NCBI RefSeq assembly: GCF_004340785.1
Contig: NZ_SLXS01000006.1
Span: forward strand, 1 to 64,000
Reading direction: 5' to 3'
Origin: Tumebacillus sp. BK434
GTDB taxonomy: Bacteria; Bacillota; Bacilli; Tumebacillales; Tumebacillaceae
Length of the DNA: 64,000 nucleotides
Of this stretch, positions 1 through 7,639 are shown in pieces. The translations under genes were made by a program, and so were the position numbers. Every line of letters starts with the position of its first letter. The first letter of the stretch is position 1. The notes beneath the pieces are model-generated. The model was not told where the DNA came from. It ran no database searches and saw nothing but the letters and a program-made list of their open reading frames with translations.

Positions 1-89
1 CCCCTTGTAGAAGACAAGGTTGATAGGCTGGAGGTGGAAGCGCCGCGAGGCGTGCAGCTGACCAGTACTAATCGGTCGAGGGCTTATCC
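1..89 (+). rRNA. 23S ribosomal RNA, 3' end (partial)
   Basis: The window opens inside the last helices of a bacterial 23S rRNA. The stretch GGTTGATAGGCTGGAGGTGG, followed by the GACCAGTACTAATCGGTCGAGG segment in the usual place, is the diagnostic 3' terminus. The mature end is estimated by analogy at about position 89. The rest of the gene lies upstream of the window. Confidence 0.93.
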
Positions 90-203
90 TAAGTATTCTT
101 TGACTCACACTCGCTATTCAGTTTTTGAGGAACACAGCGGTAGATCGCCTAAAATCAGCGACGTCCTGTCGCAACGGCGATCGACTGTACATCCTGTATG
201 TCT

Positions 204-278
204 GGAATCGTAGCTCAGAGGGAGAGCACCACCTTGACACGGTGGGGGTCGGAGGTTCGATTCCTCTCGATTCCACCA
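204..278 (+). tRNA. tRNA-Val (anticodon GAC), CCA encoded
   Basis: The acceptor strands GGAATCG (204-210) and CGATTCC (268-274) pair fully and are followed by A and an encoded CCA. The anticodon stem CCACC/GGTGG closes the loop TTGACAC, giving anticodon GAC for valine codons GUC/GUU. The T-arm contains GGTTCGATTCC. It lies 114 bp behind the 23S end and a terminator follows at once, so it is probably the last unit of the rRNA operon transcript. Confidence 0.95.
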
Positions 279-290
279 GAAGCAAGACCG

Positions 291-320
291 AAAGACCCGA
301 TCATTCGATCGGGTCTTTTT
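291..320 (+). terminator. Rho-independent terminator of the rRNA-tRNA operon
   Basis: AAAGACCCGATC pairs with GATCGGGTCTTT around the loop ATTC, followed by a T run. It sits 13 bp after the tRNA CCA end. Confidence 0.92.
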
Positions 321-430
321 GCATGCGTATCATCAAAAAAGGCGATTCACACCGGTGATCCGCACAAGAGAGCACAGTGGAGACAAACATACAATATCCC
401 AAACTGTTCTTTCAGGGGAGGATCTAACAG

Positions 431-1663
431 GTGCGAACAATCGTCTTCATTGGAAGCAACAAGTCAGGATCCAGTCGGGAAGCGATACGGGCGGCCGAAG
501 GATTGGGATTTTTTACGGTGTTATTAATCGATCGGCGCTCGTTTGTCAATCAACGGCTGGAGTTTCCCGACGTCCATCGGATGATTCATTGTGACAGCTT
601 ATACGATCTGGAAGACTTGCAAAAAAAGATTGATATGCTAAAGGAACAAGGCAAAGTCATCGAAGCGATCGTTTCATTTCTGGAAGCCCATTCGCAAACG
701 GCTGCCGTGATGGCCGAGCGCAACGACCTGCATTATGTCTCTCAGGAAGCGATCTTGCGCATGTCCGATAAGATCGCCACCCGTGAAGCGCTATCAGACA
801 CCCCTTACTGTCCCTACTACACCGTCTATGATGGGTCGTGCAAGCTTGCCGATTTCATCGATGATCTTACCCCGCACTTGCCGCTCGTCGTCAAATCCCC
901 GCAATCGACAGGCTCCAAAGACGTGCTGAAAGCGAACACCTCAGACGAACTTCTTGTCCACCTGACGAAGCTCCGCGACAAATATCCGGAGAAGCCGGTG
1001 CTGGTTGAAGAATATCTGGACGGACCGCAATATCTGGTCGAAGTGCTTGTCGATGACCGCGGCATTCATCTGGTCGCCGTCATCGAGCAGGAGATCATGA
1101 AAAAGCGGCGTTTTATTGTGATCGGCTACATGGTGCTCGCTGAGATGCCGCGCTCCTTAGAAAGATCGCTCACTGAGGCCGTCTCTGAGATCGTGAAGCA
1201 GATCGGACTGGAAAAAGGCGCCTGCCATCTTGAACTGCGTCTCGTGCACGGCGAGTGGAAATTGATCGAAATCAACCCCCGCATCTCAGGTGGCGCGATG
1301 AATCGGATGATCGAAGTGGCGACCGGCATCAACCTGGTGCAAGAGACGATCCGCCTGATGGTCGGAGAGCGCCCGCGCTTAAAGCGGGAGCACAACCATT
1401 ACGTCTACACCCACTATCTGACTGTACGGGAGACCGGCTATCTCGAACGCGTCACCGGCAAAAAAAGGGCCGCTCGCCTCGACGGCGTGCGTGAGGTGTT
1501 CGTCAAGCCGCGCAAAGGGCAGAAGCTCTATGTACCGGAATCGATGGGGCACCGCTATGCCTATATCATCGCCGTCGGGGACAGCAAAGAAGCAGCCAAA
1601 GCAACGGCCAAACGCGCCGGAGATGAGATCAAGTTCTCGCTGACAAGGAAGTGGAGCGGATGA
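431..1663 (+). CDS. ATP-grasp domain carboxylate-amine ligase-like protein
   Basis: This 410-residue protein has an ATP-grasp fold: an N-terminal Rossmann-like pre-ATP domain (about 1-110), an ATP-binding segment around LVVKSPQSTGSKD (about 151-163), VLVEEYLDGPQ (about 184-194), and the Mg-binding LIEINPR motif with Glu280 and Asn282. The family couples a carboxylate to an amine or thiol nucleophile through an acyl-phosphate; the substrate here is not evident. The GTG start follows a GGGGAGG Shine-Dalgarno at 415-421. CATACAAT at 388-395 resembles a sporulation sigma-E -10, but I see no convincing -35. The stop overlaps the next start (ATGA), so translation is probably coupled to the YheC/D-type gene and a spore-related role is possible. 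Confidence 0.85.
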   Translation: MRTIVFIGSNKSGSSREAIRAAEGLGFFTVLLIDRRSFVNQRLEFPDVHRMIHCDSLYDLEDLQKKIDMLKEQGKVIEAIVSFLEAHSQTAAVMAERNDLHYVSQEAILRMSDKIATREALSDTPYCPYYTVYDGSCKLADFIDDLTPHLPLVVKSPQSTGSKDVLKANTSDELLVHLTKLRDKYPEKPVLVEEYLDGPQYLVEVLVDDRGIHLVAVIEQEIMKKRRFIVIGYMVLAEMPRSLERSLTEAVSEIVKQIGLEKGACHLELRLVHGEWKLIEINPRISGGAMNRMIEVATGINLVQETIRLMVGERPRLKREHNHYVYTHYLTVRETGYLERVTGKKRAARLDGVREVFVKPRKGQKLYVPESMGHRYAYIIAVGDSKEAAKATAKRAGDEIKFSLTRKWSG

Positions 1664-2685
1664 CACTGGTCGGATTTTTACACACGCGCAAGGACCCGCG
1701 CAAGATCTTAAAACTCTATGCCTTCGCTGCCGCAGCCAAAGCGGAAGGGGTCGAATTCTTCTACTTCACCGCCGGCCGCGTCAACTTGAACGAACGGACG
1801 GTCCGCGGACTCGTGCTGGAAAACGGCACCTGGGTGGAGCACAATTTTCCGTTACCCGATGTTGTGTACAACGACAGTTCGCCCAGCGGTCCGGGCGAGG
1901 ACATCATCGACGAGCTGCGCGAGATCATCCCCTTCACCTCCCGCTCGGTCGGCGACAAAATGACCGTCTACGAACGCATTCAGGATGGCAGGCGCTTCGA
2001 GCAGTACTTGATTCCGTCGCTGGAGGTGCGAGACCCGCGGGAGGTGCTGCGCTATCTGAACAAGCACGAAACGGTGATCTTCAAGCCGGTCTGGGGGCAC
2101 CAAGGCATCGGTGTGGTGCGCTTGGAGAAAAAAGGCGGCGATTATACGTGCCTGGAGAAGGGCGTATCCGTCACCTGCAACAAGCAGGAGCTCACACAGT
2201 TCCTGCAAGAGCGGCTTGATGAGGTCGTCCACCTCGTGCAGCCGTTTATCACCACAAAAACGCAGTCCGGCCATGCCTACGATTTTCGTCTGCACGTTCA
2301 AAAAAACGGCTCGGGCAACTGGGTGATCACCTCGATCTATCCCCGGGTCGCGCCGTCGGGAAGCATCATCGCAAACTTGAGCAGCGGCGGGTATGCGGCG
2401 ATCCTGCACTCGTTTTTAGAGCGTGAGTTTGCAGAGCAGGCGTACGACATTCAGCGCGACTTGGAGCAGTTTGCGCTGGGGATGGCGGAGCATATGGATG
2501 AGATCTACGAGGAGTCGTTTGACGAATTGGGCATCGACATCGGGCTCGATGAAAAACAAAAGATCTGGCTGTTCGAGGTCAACTGGAAGCCAGGCGTGCC
2601 GCCCGTGTTTTATCTGGAGCTCGATGTGGCGAAAAACTCCATCGGCTACGCAGCATACCTCGCGAGAAGGAAGGGACGAAAGTGA
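1660..2685 (+). CDS. YheC/YheD family ATP-grasp protein (spore coat-associated type)
   Basis: This 341-residue protein resembles the YheC/YheD family, whose B. subtilis members are associated with the forming spore. The N-terminal MTLVGFLHTRKDPRK and the pre-ATP region are followed by an ATP-grasp core, with VIFKPVWGHQGIGVVRL near residues 138-154 and a C-terminal metal-binding FEVNWKPG near 303-310. ATG at 1660 is preferred over the in-frame GTG at 1651 because AAGGAAG at 1645-1651 lies at proper spacing from the ATG. It overlaps the upstream stop by 4 bp and its own stop overlaps the GNAT start by 4 bp. The substrate of this family is not established. Confidence 0.85.
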   Translation: MTLVGFLHTRKDPRKILKLYAFAAAAKAEGVEFFYFTAGRVNLNERTVRGLVLENGTWVEHNFPLPDVVYNDSSPSGPGEDIIDELREIIPFTSRSVGDKMTVYERIQDGRRFEQYLIPSLEVRDPREVLRYLNKHETVIFKPVWGHQGIGVVRLEKKGGDYTCLEKGVSVTCNKQELTQFLQERLDEVVHLVQPFITTKTQSGHAYDFRLHVQKNGSGNWVITSIYPRVAPSGSIIANLSSGGYAAILHSFLEREFAEQAYDIQRDLEQFALGMAEHMDEIYEESFDELGIDIGLDEKQKIWLFEVNWKPGVPPVFYLELDVAKNSIGYAAYLARRKGRK

Positions 2686-3227
2686 AAAAACGTCAGCCCA
2701 AACCGGCCTCAAAATCCTTGCGAGCAACACCCGCCCAAAGCAAAAAGAAAACTGCTGCCCAGCCCCCAACCCAGTCCATGGCCCGCCTGCATTTTCGTCC
2801 GCGCACAGATGAAGACGACAGCTTCATCTCCAGCATCACCTTGCTCACCCTAAAAGACGTCTTCGAAGCGTCCACCAACCAGCCGCTCACCGAAGCGATC
2901 ATCCTGCAACTGGTCAACCAGACCGACACCTGTGTGATCATCGAACAGCGTGGCAAACCGATCGGCTACTACTGCTATGACAAAACGTCGGCCGACCGCA
3001 TCTACTGGGGATCGCTCGTCCTCGTGCCGTCCAAGCAGGCAAAGGGCCTTGGCAGAAAAGTCGTTGAGCATTTCGTCGCCGAAGCGAAAAAACAAGGCGT
3101 GCGCCGCATCGACGGCCATGTGCAGGTGAAAAATGAGGAAGCCTACCACTTCTGGATGAGCAACGGCTTCCAAGTCGCCGGCCGGGAGCAAAACGGCTCG
3201 GTGCCAATCCTGTTCCAAATCAACTAA
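2682..3227 (+). CDS. GNAT family N-acetyltransferase
   Basis: This 181-residue protein has a lysine- and proline-rich N-terminal extension (about 1-38), then a single GNAT domain. The acetyl-CoA pyrophosphate-binding segment is SKQAKGLGRKVVEHFV (about 119-134), and a C-terminal NEEAYHFWMSNGF segment typical of motif B follows. The GTG start overlaps the preceding stop (GTGA), which makes this the third member of a tightly coupled trio with two ATP-grasp proteins. It could acetylate a product of those ligases, but that is inference from context; the acceptor cannot be read from the sequence. Confidence 0.83.
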   Translation: MKKRQPKPASKSLRATPAQSKKKTAAQPPTQSMARLHFRPRTDEDDSFISSITLLTLKDVFEASTNQPLTEAIILQLVNQTDTCVIIEQRGKPIGYYCYDKTSADRIYWGSLVLVPSKQAKGLGRKVVEHFVAEAKKQGVRRIDGHVQVKNEEAYHFWMSNGFQVAGREQNGSVPILFQIN

Positions 3228-3322
3228 AAATGTCGGTTGGAAGAAAATAATGCAAGATACACTATTGTCCTTTTCGAAGCCATCCATTAAAATCTTCTAT
3301 AGATATAAGGGGGTGGCTTCAC

Positions 3323-3487
3323 ATGGCACAAATCGGCAACCCGAACCCGGTAACCGATAACACGGCGAAGCAAAAAGGTCTGCTGGACGTTGTTCTCGCA
3401 CCTTTGCTCGTTGTTGGCGTATCGATCGGCCTCATCGCGATCTTCGCGCAAAACGTTTCGCACGTATCGACGACTGTCGGTCATTAA
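3323..3487 (+). CDS. Small single-span membrane peptide, 54 aa, unknown function
   Basis: A short reading frame begins with ATG at 3323 behind the strong Shine-Dalgarno AAGGGGGTGG (3308-3317). It encodes a polar N-terminus (MAQIGNPNPVTDNTAKQKG), a hydrophobic helix (about residues 20-42, LLDVVLAPLLVVGVSIGLIA) and a short polar tail ending in VGH. A bidirectional terminator follows immediately. I do not recognise the family. Small one-span peptides of this kind are common among sporulation and envelope genes. Coding is supported by the ribosome-binding site, the coherent membrane pattern and the terminator. Confidence 0.6.
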   Translation: MAQIGNPNPVTDNTAKQKGLLDVVLAPLLVVGVSIGLIAIFAQNVSHVSTTVGH

Positions 3488-3490
3488 TTC

Positions 3491-3548
3491 AAAAATCCCT
3501 GGTGGCAGATTGACAGGAACGTGCCAATTTGCCGCCAGGGATTTTTTT
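3491..3548. terminator. Bidirectional terminator between the small peptide and the hydroxylase gene
   Basis: AAAAATCCCTGG (from 3491) pairs with CCAGGGATTTTTTT (to 3548) around a long loop. The A-rich and T-rich flanks let it serve both convergent genes. Confidence 0.85.
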
Positions 3549-3555
3549 GTGAAAA

Positions 3556-4164
3556 TTAGCCTTGCAGTTTGCGGGCGGTCGGGCTGAGCTCGACGCCTTT
3601 TTCTTGTTTGAACGTGCCGATCAGGTAGTCCATCGAAGGATTGCTCACGCCAAACCAATAGTTCTCGTTTTTGTAGTGGTGCCATTGATGCACTTTCTTC
3701 ATCCACCGGCCCCATGCCGTCAACGGCTTGATCGGGCGATGTGCCACGAAGTGCACCCACTCGTAATACAGCAGCATGCCAATCGCTCCGCTCACCACGG
3801 CAAACGCGGACATCGGGTCGCTCGTCAGCAAATAGGTGATCACGCCGAGCAGCCCGTAGTTCGGAATGCTGTACCAGACCGGCAAGAACAGCAGGTTCAG
3901 GTCGTTCGGCAGCTCATGATGATCGTAATGCAGCTTCTTCATCATTTTCAAAAGAACGGGATGTTTCGGCGGCTTCATATGGAACAAAAAACGGTGTGTC
4001 AAATACTCGCTGATCAAAAAAAGCACGGCGCCGAGCGCAATCAGCAGCCAGACCGAACCGGCAGCCAGACCTCCTCGCCCGGCCACAAAAGCGAAACAGG
4101 AAAGAAAGAGAAGTCCCATGATCCAAACGCTGGAATGGCTGACAAAGTCTCGAAGATGTTTCAT
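3556..4164 (-). CDS. Fatty acid hydroxylase / sterol desaturase superfamily protein
   Basis: This 202-residue protein has several hydrophobic segments and the histidine clusters that bind a di-iron centre in this superfamily: HRFLFH (about 57-62), HYDHH (about 79-83), HFVAHR (about 138-143) and HQWHH (about 159-163). Members are membrane oxygenases that hydroxylate or desaturate acyl chains, carotenoids or sterols. The substrate here is unknown; a fatty acid or carotenoid is plausible. It is a single gene convergent with the 54-residue peptide and divergent from the NUDIX gene. The ATG start at 4164 follows an AGGGGGGA-type ribosome-binding site on the minus strand. Confidence 0.88.
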   Translation of the reverse strand: MKHLRDFVSHSSVWIMGLLFLSCFAFVAGRGGLAAGSVWLLIALGAVLFLISEYLTHRFLFHMKPPKHPVLLKMMKKLHYDHHELPNDLNLLFLPVWYSIPNYGLLGVITYLLTSDPMSAFAVVSGAIGMLLYYEWVHFVAHRPIKPLTAWGRWMKKVHQWHHYKNENYWFGVSNPSMDYLIGTFKQEKGVELSPTARKLQG

Positions 4165-4240
4165 CTGCGCTGTCCCCCCTTGCTTTCATTATATTGGCTC
4201 CTATATTAAAATGGGAAGAGATAAAGGAGCGTGAGGGCAG

Positions 4241-4951
4241 GTGCAACAACAGGAAGAGATCGTGCAGGCAGCGACGGCTGTTTTTGTGCGGGACAGGCAG
4301 GCGGGCGGCGGTGTGGAGACGTATTTGACCAAGCGGCCGGACACGATGCGGTTCTTGCCGGGGCATTATGTGTTTCCGGGCGGCACGATGGACGAGAGCG
4401 ATAACGATCCGCGTTTTGCGGCGCGCGCCGTTCCCGTCACGGCGGAGCAAAATCCGGCCGGGCTGCCCCTCGGCTACTGGGTGACCGCTTTGCGCGAGTC
4501 GTTTGAAGAAGCCGGGGTCCTGCTGGCGCGCGATGCGAACGGACGATTTCCTGCGCCGGATGAGCTGGCGGAACAGCGCGAGCAACTCTTGCGGGGCGAC
4601 ATGTCCTTTTACGACGTGATCGCAGCGGCGGGTCTGGTGCTGGCGACCGATCGCCTGCGCTATTTCGGCCATCGCATCACGCCGCGCCGCCTGTCCAAGC
4701 GGCGCTTTGAGACGCGCTTTTTCCTGCTGGTGCTGCCGGAGGGAATGGAGCCAGATCCGCACGCAGGCGAAATCGCCGAAGCAGGCTGGACCGATGCGGC
4801 TTCCGCTTTGGCCCAATACGACGCCGGCGCCTACGACATGGTGCCGCCGACGGTGAAAGCATTGCAGACGATCGGGAGTTTTTCGGACGCAGCGAGCCTC
4901 TTTCGCTCCACGGCAGGCGTCGGCACTCCGACGGCGATGGAACTGGAATAA
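4241..4951 (+). CDS. NUDIX hydrolase
   Basis: This 236-residue protein carries a NUDIX core RESFEEAG at residues 85-92, which matches the REx2EExG catalytic helix, preceded by the glycine-containing FLPGHYVFPGGTM segment (about 36-48). It is longer than single-domain NUDIX enzymes and has an insertion between the PGG strand and the NUDIX helix, as in the NUDT19-like CoA or nucleotide diphosphatase group. The specificity is not clear from sequence. The GTG start at 4241 uses AAAGGAG (4223-4229) at 11 nt spacing. It is divergent from the hydroxylase gene. Confidence 0.85.
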   Translation: MQQQEEIVQAATAVFVRDRQAGGGVETYLTKRPDTMRFLPGHYVFPGGTMDESDNDPRFAARAVPVTAEQNPAGLPLGYWVTALRESFEEAGVLLARDANGRFPAPDELAEQREQLLRGDMSFYDVIAAAGLVLATDRLRYFGHRITPRRLSKRRFETRFFLLVLPEGMEPDPHAGEIAEAGWTDAASALAQYDAGAYDMVPPTVKALQTIGSFSDAASLFRSTAGVGTPTAMELE

Positions 4952-4954
4952 GCA

Positions 4955-4998
4955 AAGGAACCGTGCGTGCAACAGGCACCCGGTTCCTTTTTTGCTGA
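4955..4998 (+). terminator. Terminator after the NUDIX gene
   Basis: AAAGGAACCG (4955-4964) and CGGTTCCTTTTTTG (4981-4994) form a hairpin with a T tract just after the stop. It also lies immediately behind the convergent MBL-fold gene. Confidence 0.75.
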
Positions 4999-5004
4999 TC
5001 ACAA

Positions 5005-5832
5005 TCAGATCGCTTCGTACCGATCCCCGTCCGTTTTCCGCACGCGGCCGTCTCCGGCCAGCTTCAGCAGATGCCCTTGGATCGTCCGCTCCGCCACCCA
5101 GATCACGCTGGGATGCACCGTGTCGCGATAGACCGCCTGCACCAGATCGTCCACCGTCCGCGGGCACTCCGCGACCAGGGTGTAGATCTGCTCTTCACGC
5201 TCCAGGCGGCGGCCGATGAAGAAATCGATCTTCTCCTGCACCTCGGCGATCATCTCGCCATGCCCGGGAGCAATCAAGCGGGCCGGGTAGCTTTTCAGAC
5301 GCTGAAGCGTATGCAGATACGCCCGCAGATCCCCGTCCGGGGGCCCGATCCACGTCGTGCCCTCACCGACGATGTTATCGGCGGTGAACAGCACCTCATC
5401 TTCCGGCAGCCAGAAGTTCAGGCAGCCGTGCGTATGCCCTGGCGCGTGCAGCACCTGCAGCGCGAGCCGTCCGACCTGCACCACATCACCGTCGAGCAGT
5501 GTATGTTCCACGCGCACAGGCGCGATCTCCTTTTCGATAAAAGCCGTTTCGGCCGGATGGGCGTAGACCGGGCAGTCAAAATGCGCCGTGAAAAATTTGG
5601 CACCCGGCGAGTGGTCGCGGTGGTAGTGAGTGAGCAGGATGGCTTCGACAGTTGGCGAGCCGATTTTTGCCAAGTAGTCGACCACCGTTTGATGTGCACC
5701 TTCGAATTCGTAGCCGGCGTCGATCAATACGGCCGAGCTCCCGTCGGTCACCACATAGACGTTGGTGGTGGTAGCCGGAAACAGCGTCGGCGTCGACACC
5801 GGCAGGCGGTGTACGTGCTGGGTCACTTTCAT
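5005..5832 (-). CDS. MBL-fold metallohydrolase with C-terminal winged helix
   Basis: This 275-residue protein has the metallo-beta-lactamase signature HYHRDH with His69, His71, Asp73 and His74, plus His133 (HAPGHTHG), Asp152 (FTADN) and His191 (APGHG), the full di-zinc ligand set. The region after about residue 200 resembles the winged-helix tail of LACTB2-like or glyoxalase-II-like hydrolases. The substrate is not determinable; thioester hydrolysis or RNA cleavage are the known activities of close families. The ATG at 5832 follows AAAGGGG on the minus strand. It is convergent with the NUDIX gene and divergent from the cobalamin adenosyltransferase gene. Confidence 0.87.
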   Translation of the reverse strand: MKVTQHVHRLPVSTPTLFPATTTNVYVVTDGSSAVLIDAGYEFEGAHQTVVDYLAKIGSPTVEAILLTHYHRDHSPGAKFFTAHFDCPVYAHPAETAFIEKEIAPVRVEHTLLDGDVVQVGRLALQVLHAPGHTHGCLNFWLPEDEVLFTADNIVGEGTTWIGPPDGDLRAYLHTLQRLKSYPARLIAPGHGEMIAEVQEKIDFFIGRRLEREEQIYTLVAECPRTVDDLVQAVYRDTVHPSVIWVAERTIQGHLLKLAGDGRVRKTDGDRYEAI

Positions 5833-5933
5833 CTGAGCAGCCCCTTTCGATTCCCCGATTTCTGTTTTCCATTATATCGAAAACGTTCCATTTTCGTATA
5901 TGATAAAAGGAGATGGAAGGAGAGTGGCAGTTG

Positions 5934-6494
5934 ATGAAAATCTATACCCGTTCTGGCGATAAAGGGGAAACCAGCCTCATTTATGGGCACCGCATTCCGA
6001 AGGATTCGATCCGCGTGGAAACGTACGGCACGATCGACGAAGCCAATTCGATGATCGGGCTTGGCGTCTCGTACCTCCGCGACGCAACCTTTCAGGCGGA
6101 CGACCTGATCGAGCAGCTGTTGATCATCCAACGCGAGCTGTTCGACCTCGGCCGCGACCTCGCGACACCGGTGGAAAAAGTGCAGGAGAGCGGCTACCAT
6201 GTCGGCAGCGAGAAGACGGCGCGTCTGGAGACGTTTATCGACTCGTTTGACGCAGAAGTGCCGCCCTTGACCAAGTTCATCCTGCCAGGCGGTCACACCG
6301 CCGCGTCGGCTCTGCAGACGGCCCGCACGATCACCCGCCGCGCTGAGCGCATCGCCGTGTCGCTCAGCAAAGAGGAGCAGGTCAATCCGGAGATTCAGCG
6401 CTATCTCAACCGCCTGTCCGACTACCTGTTTGTCGCAGGCCGCGCGATCAACTATCGGGCAGGGATCGTGGAACCGGAGGTTGATTTTTCTTGA
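5934..6494 (+). CDS. PduO-type cob(I)alamin adenosyltransferase
   Basis: The 186-residue protein begins MKIYTRSGDKGETSL, the typical PduO-type N-terminus that binds ATP, and contains RTITRRAERIAVSL and LNRLSDYLFVAGRAIN, the conserved C-terminal helices. It transfers the 5'-deoxyadenosyl group of ATP to cob(I)alamin and makes adenosylcobalamin. ATG at 5934 is chosen over the in-frame ATG at 5913 because GGAAGGAG (5917-5924) fits it and the protein then starts as in its homologues. Its product is the cofactor of the ribonucleotide reductase encoded 2 kb downstream. It is coupled to the HAD gene by a 4-bp overlap. Confidence 0.92.
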   Translation: MKIYTRSGDKGETSLIYGHRIPKDSIRVETYGTIDEANSMIGLGVSYLRDATFQADDLIEQLLIIQRELFDLGRDLATPVEKVQESGYHVGSEKTARLETFIDSFDAEVPPLTKFILPGGHTAASALQTARTITRRAERIAVSLSKEEQVNPEIQRYLNRLSDYLFVAGRAINYRAGIVEPEVDFS

Positions 6495-7285
6495 GCGACA
6501 CCGCTTGGTTACAAGAGACGGAGGCGTTTCTGATCGATTTGGACGGGACGCTGTACCGGGGCAAAGACGTGATCCCCGATGCGCCCGCCTTCATCCGCTG
6601 GCTGGAAGCGACCGGCCGCAAGTACCTCTATGTCACCAACAACTCATCTCGCCGTCCGGAGCAAGTGGCCGAACATCTCCGCGCGCTGGGCATCCCGGCG
6701 GAGACGGAACACGTGTTCACTTCGAGCATGGTCGCCGCCCAGTACATCAAGGAGCATGGCGGTGCAGGCAAGAAGGCGTTTGTGATCGGGGAAGAAGGGC
6801 TTCGCGATGCGCTGACCGACGTGGGGATCGAGCTGACCGATCAGCACCCCGACTATGTGGTGCAGGGCATCGACCGCTCGTTTTCGTATGACAAATTGAA
6901 AACCGCTTCGCTCAGCATTCAGGCGGGCGCCGTCTATCTCGCCACCAATGTCGACAAAGCCCTGCCGACCGAACAGGGCTTGCTGCCCGGCGCCGGGTCG
7001 CTGCTTGCCGCTGTGAAAACAGCCTCGGGCGCCGACCCGGTCGTGATGGGCAAACCGGAGGCGCGGATGATCGACTACGCGGTGGAACTGCTAGGCGTGG
7101 CAAAGGAGCGCGCCGTCGTCGTCGGCGACAACCTGGAGACCGACATCCTCGCCGGTGTCAACGCCGGGGTGCGCACGGTGCTCGTCCTGTCCGGGTTTTC
7201 CAAACAGGAGCACGTGGGAGCCGCGGAAGGCAAGCCGACGGTGATCGTCGACAGTTTGACCGATTTGATGAGAGTGGCCGAGTAA
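6491..7285 (+). CDS. HAD-IIA family hydrolase (NagD/p-nitrophenyl phosphatase type)
   Basis: This 264-residue protein has HAD motif I DLDGTLYRG (Asp16 nucleophile, Asp18), motif II in YVTNNSSR, a lysine in VVMGKPEA and motif IV GDNLETDILAG. The order and the cap placed between motifs II and III identify the subclass IIA (NagD-like) sugar or nucleotide phosphatases. The physiological substrate is unknown. It starts at TTG 6491 with GGAGG (6476-6480) ten bases upstream and overlaps the stop of the adenosyltransferase gene, so the two are probably cotranslated. Confidence 0.88.
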   Translation: MSDTAWLQETEAFLIDLDGTLYRGKDVIPDAPAFIRWLEATGRKYLYVTNNSSRRPEQVAEHLRALGIPAETEHVFTSSMVAAQYIKEHGGAGKKAFVIGEEGLRDALTDVGIELTDQHPDYVVQGIDRSFSYDKLKTASLSIQAGAVYLATNVDKALPTEQGLLPGAGSLLAAVKTASGADPVVMGKPEARMIDYAVELLGVAKERAVVVGDNLETDILAGVNAGVRTVLVLSGFSKQEHVGAAEGKPTVIVDSLTDLMRVAE

Positions 7286-7292
7286 TGCAAAC

Positions 7293-7331
7293 AACCGTCC
7301 CGTTCGCACTAGCGAATCAGGGACGGTTTTT
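7293..7331 (+). terminator. Terminator after the HAD gene
   Basis: AACCGTCCC pairs with GGGACGGTT, and an inner GTTCGC/GCGAAT extends the stem. TTTTT follows. Confidence 0.9.
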
Positions 7332-7345
7332 GATTCACGTCGAGC

Positions 7346-7533
7346 GTGAGCAAGGTGCTGGCGGAGATTGAGCGCCATCTGCGGACCTGGCGACCGCGCT
7401 GTATGGACCGGGACTTTTGAAGAATGCCCATGCGGTCGATGAGCATTGCGATTTGCAGGAGATCGTGAGCACAGCTAAAGTTCTGGCGCATACCATTTCA
7501 CAGTGGTGCAATCAAAAACGAGACCCGACCTGA
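7346..7533 (+). pseudogene. Possible decayed coding fragment
   Basis: GTG at 7346 opens a helical stretch (VSKVLAEIERHL). An open frame from 7372 to the stop at 7533 then reads protein-like (DLATALYGPGLLKNAHAVDEHC and on to CNQKRDPT), but in a different phase and with no start codon of its own. Joining the two needs one frameshift near 7380. The fragment is bounded by terminators on both sides. I do not recognise the family. It may be a gene remnant, or chance openness in GC-rich DNA. Confidence 0.3.
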
Positions 7534-7557
7534 ATTGGCCGGGTTTTTGCGTGTAAA
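7522..7557 (+). terminator. Weak terminator-like hairpin
   Basis: GACCCGACC and GGCCGGGTTTTT form a short stem with one mismatch, followed by five T. It ends the putative decayed fragment. Confidence 0.5.
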
Positions 7558-7611
7558 TAGGGGATTTGGGACTTGTTTTTTGCCGTCTAGGTCTTTCTTC
7601 CTGAATTGCAA

Positions 7612-7639
7612 TGTCGAAAAATTTTTCTCATTTGTCGAA
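7612..7639 (+). promoter_or_regulatory. Tandem Spo0A-box-like heptamers (TGTCGAA)
   Basis: TGTCGAAA occurs at 7612-7619 and again at 7633-7640, in direct orientation with a 21-bp repeat distance (two helical turns). A one-mismatch copy, AGTCGAAA, lies at 7692-7699. TGTCGAA is the core Spo0A-binding sequence known from Bacillus. The boxes lie about 140 to 170 bp upstream of the nrdR promoter. The 300-bp region holds no other gene. Confidence 0.4.

Noticed and set aside
90-203. Possible 5S rRNA between 23S and tRNA-Val
   Set aside because: The 114-bp spacer lacks the 5S conserved arms and is too short for a complete 5S gene with spacing.
3323-3487. Graspetide-type precursor for the ATP-grasp proteins
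   Set aside because: The peptide is a one-span hydrophobic sequence without a Thr/Lys/Asp/Glu-rich core, and the ATP-grasp neighbours are YheC/D-like, not microviridin-type ligases.
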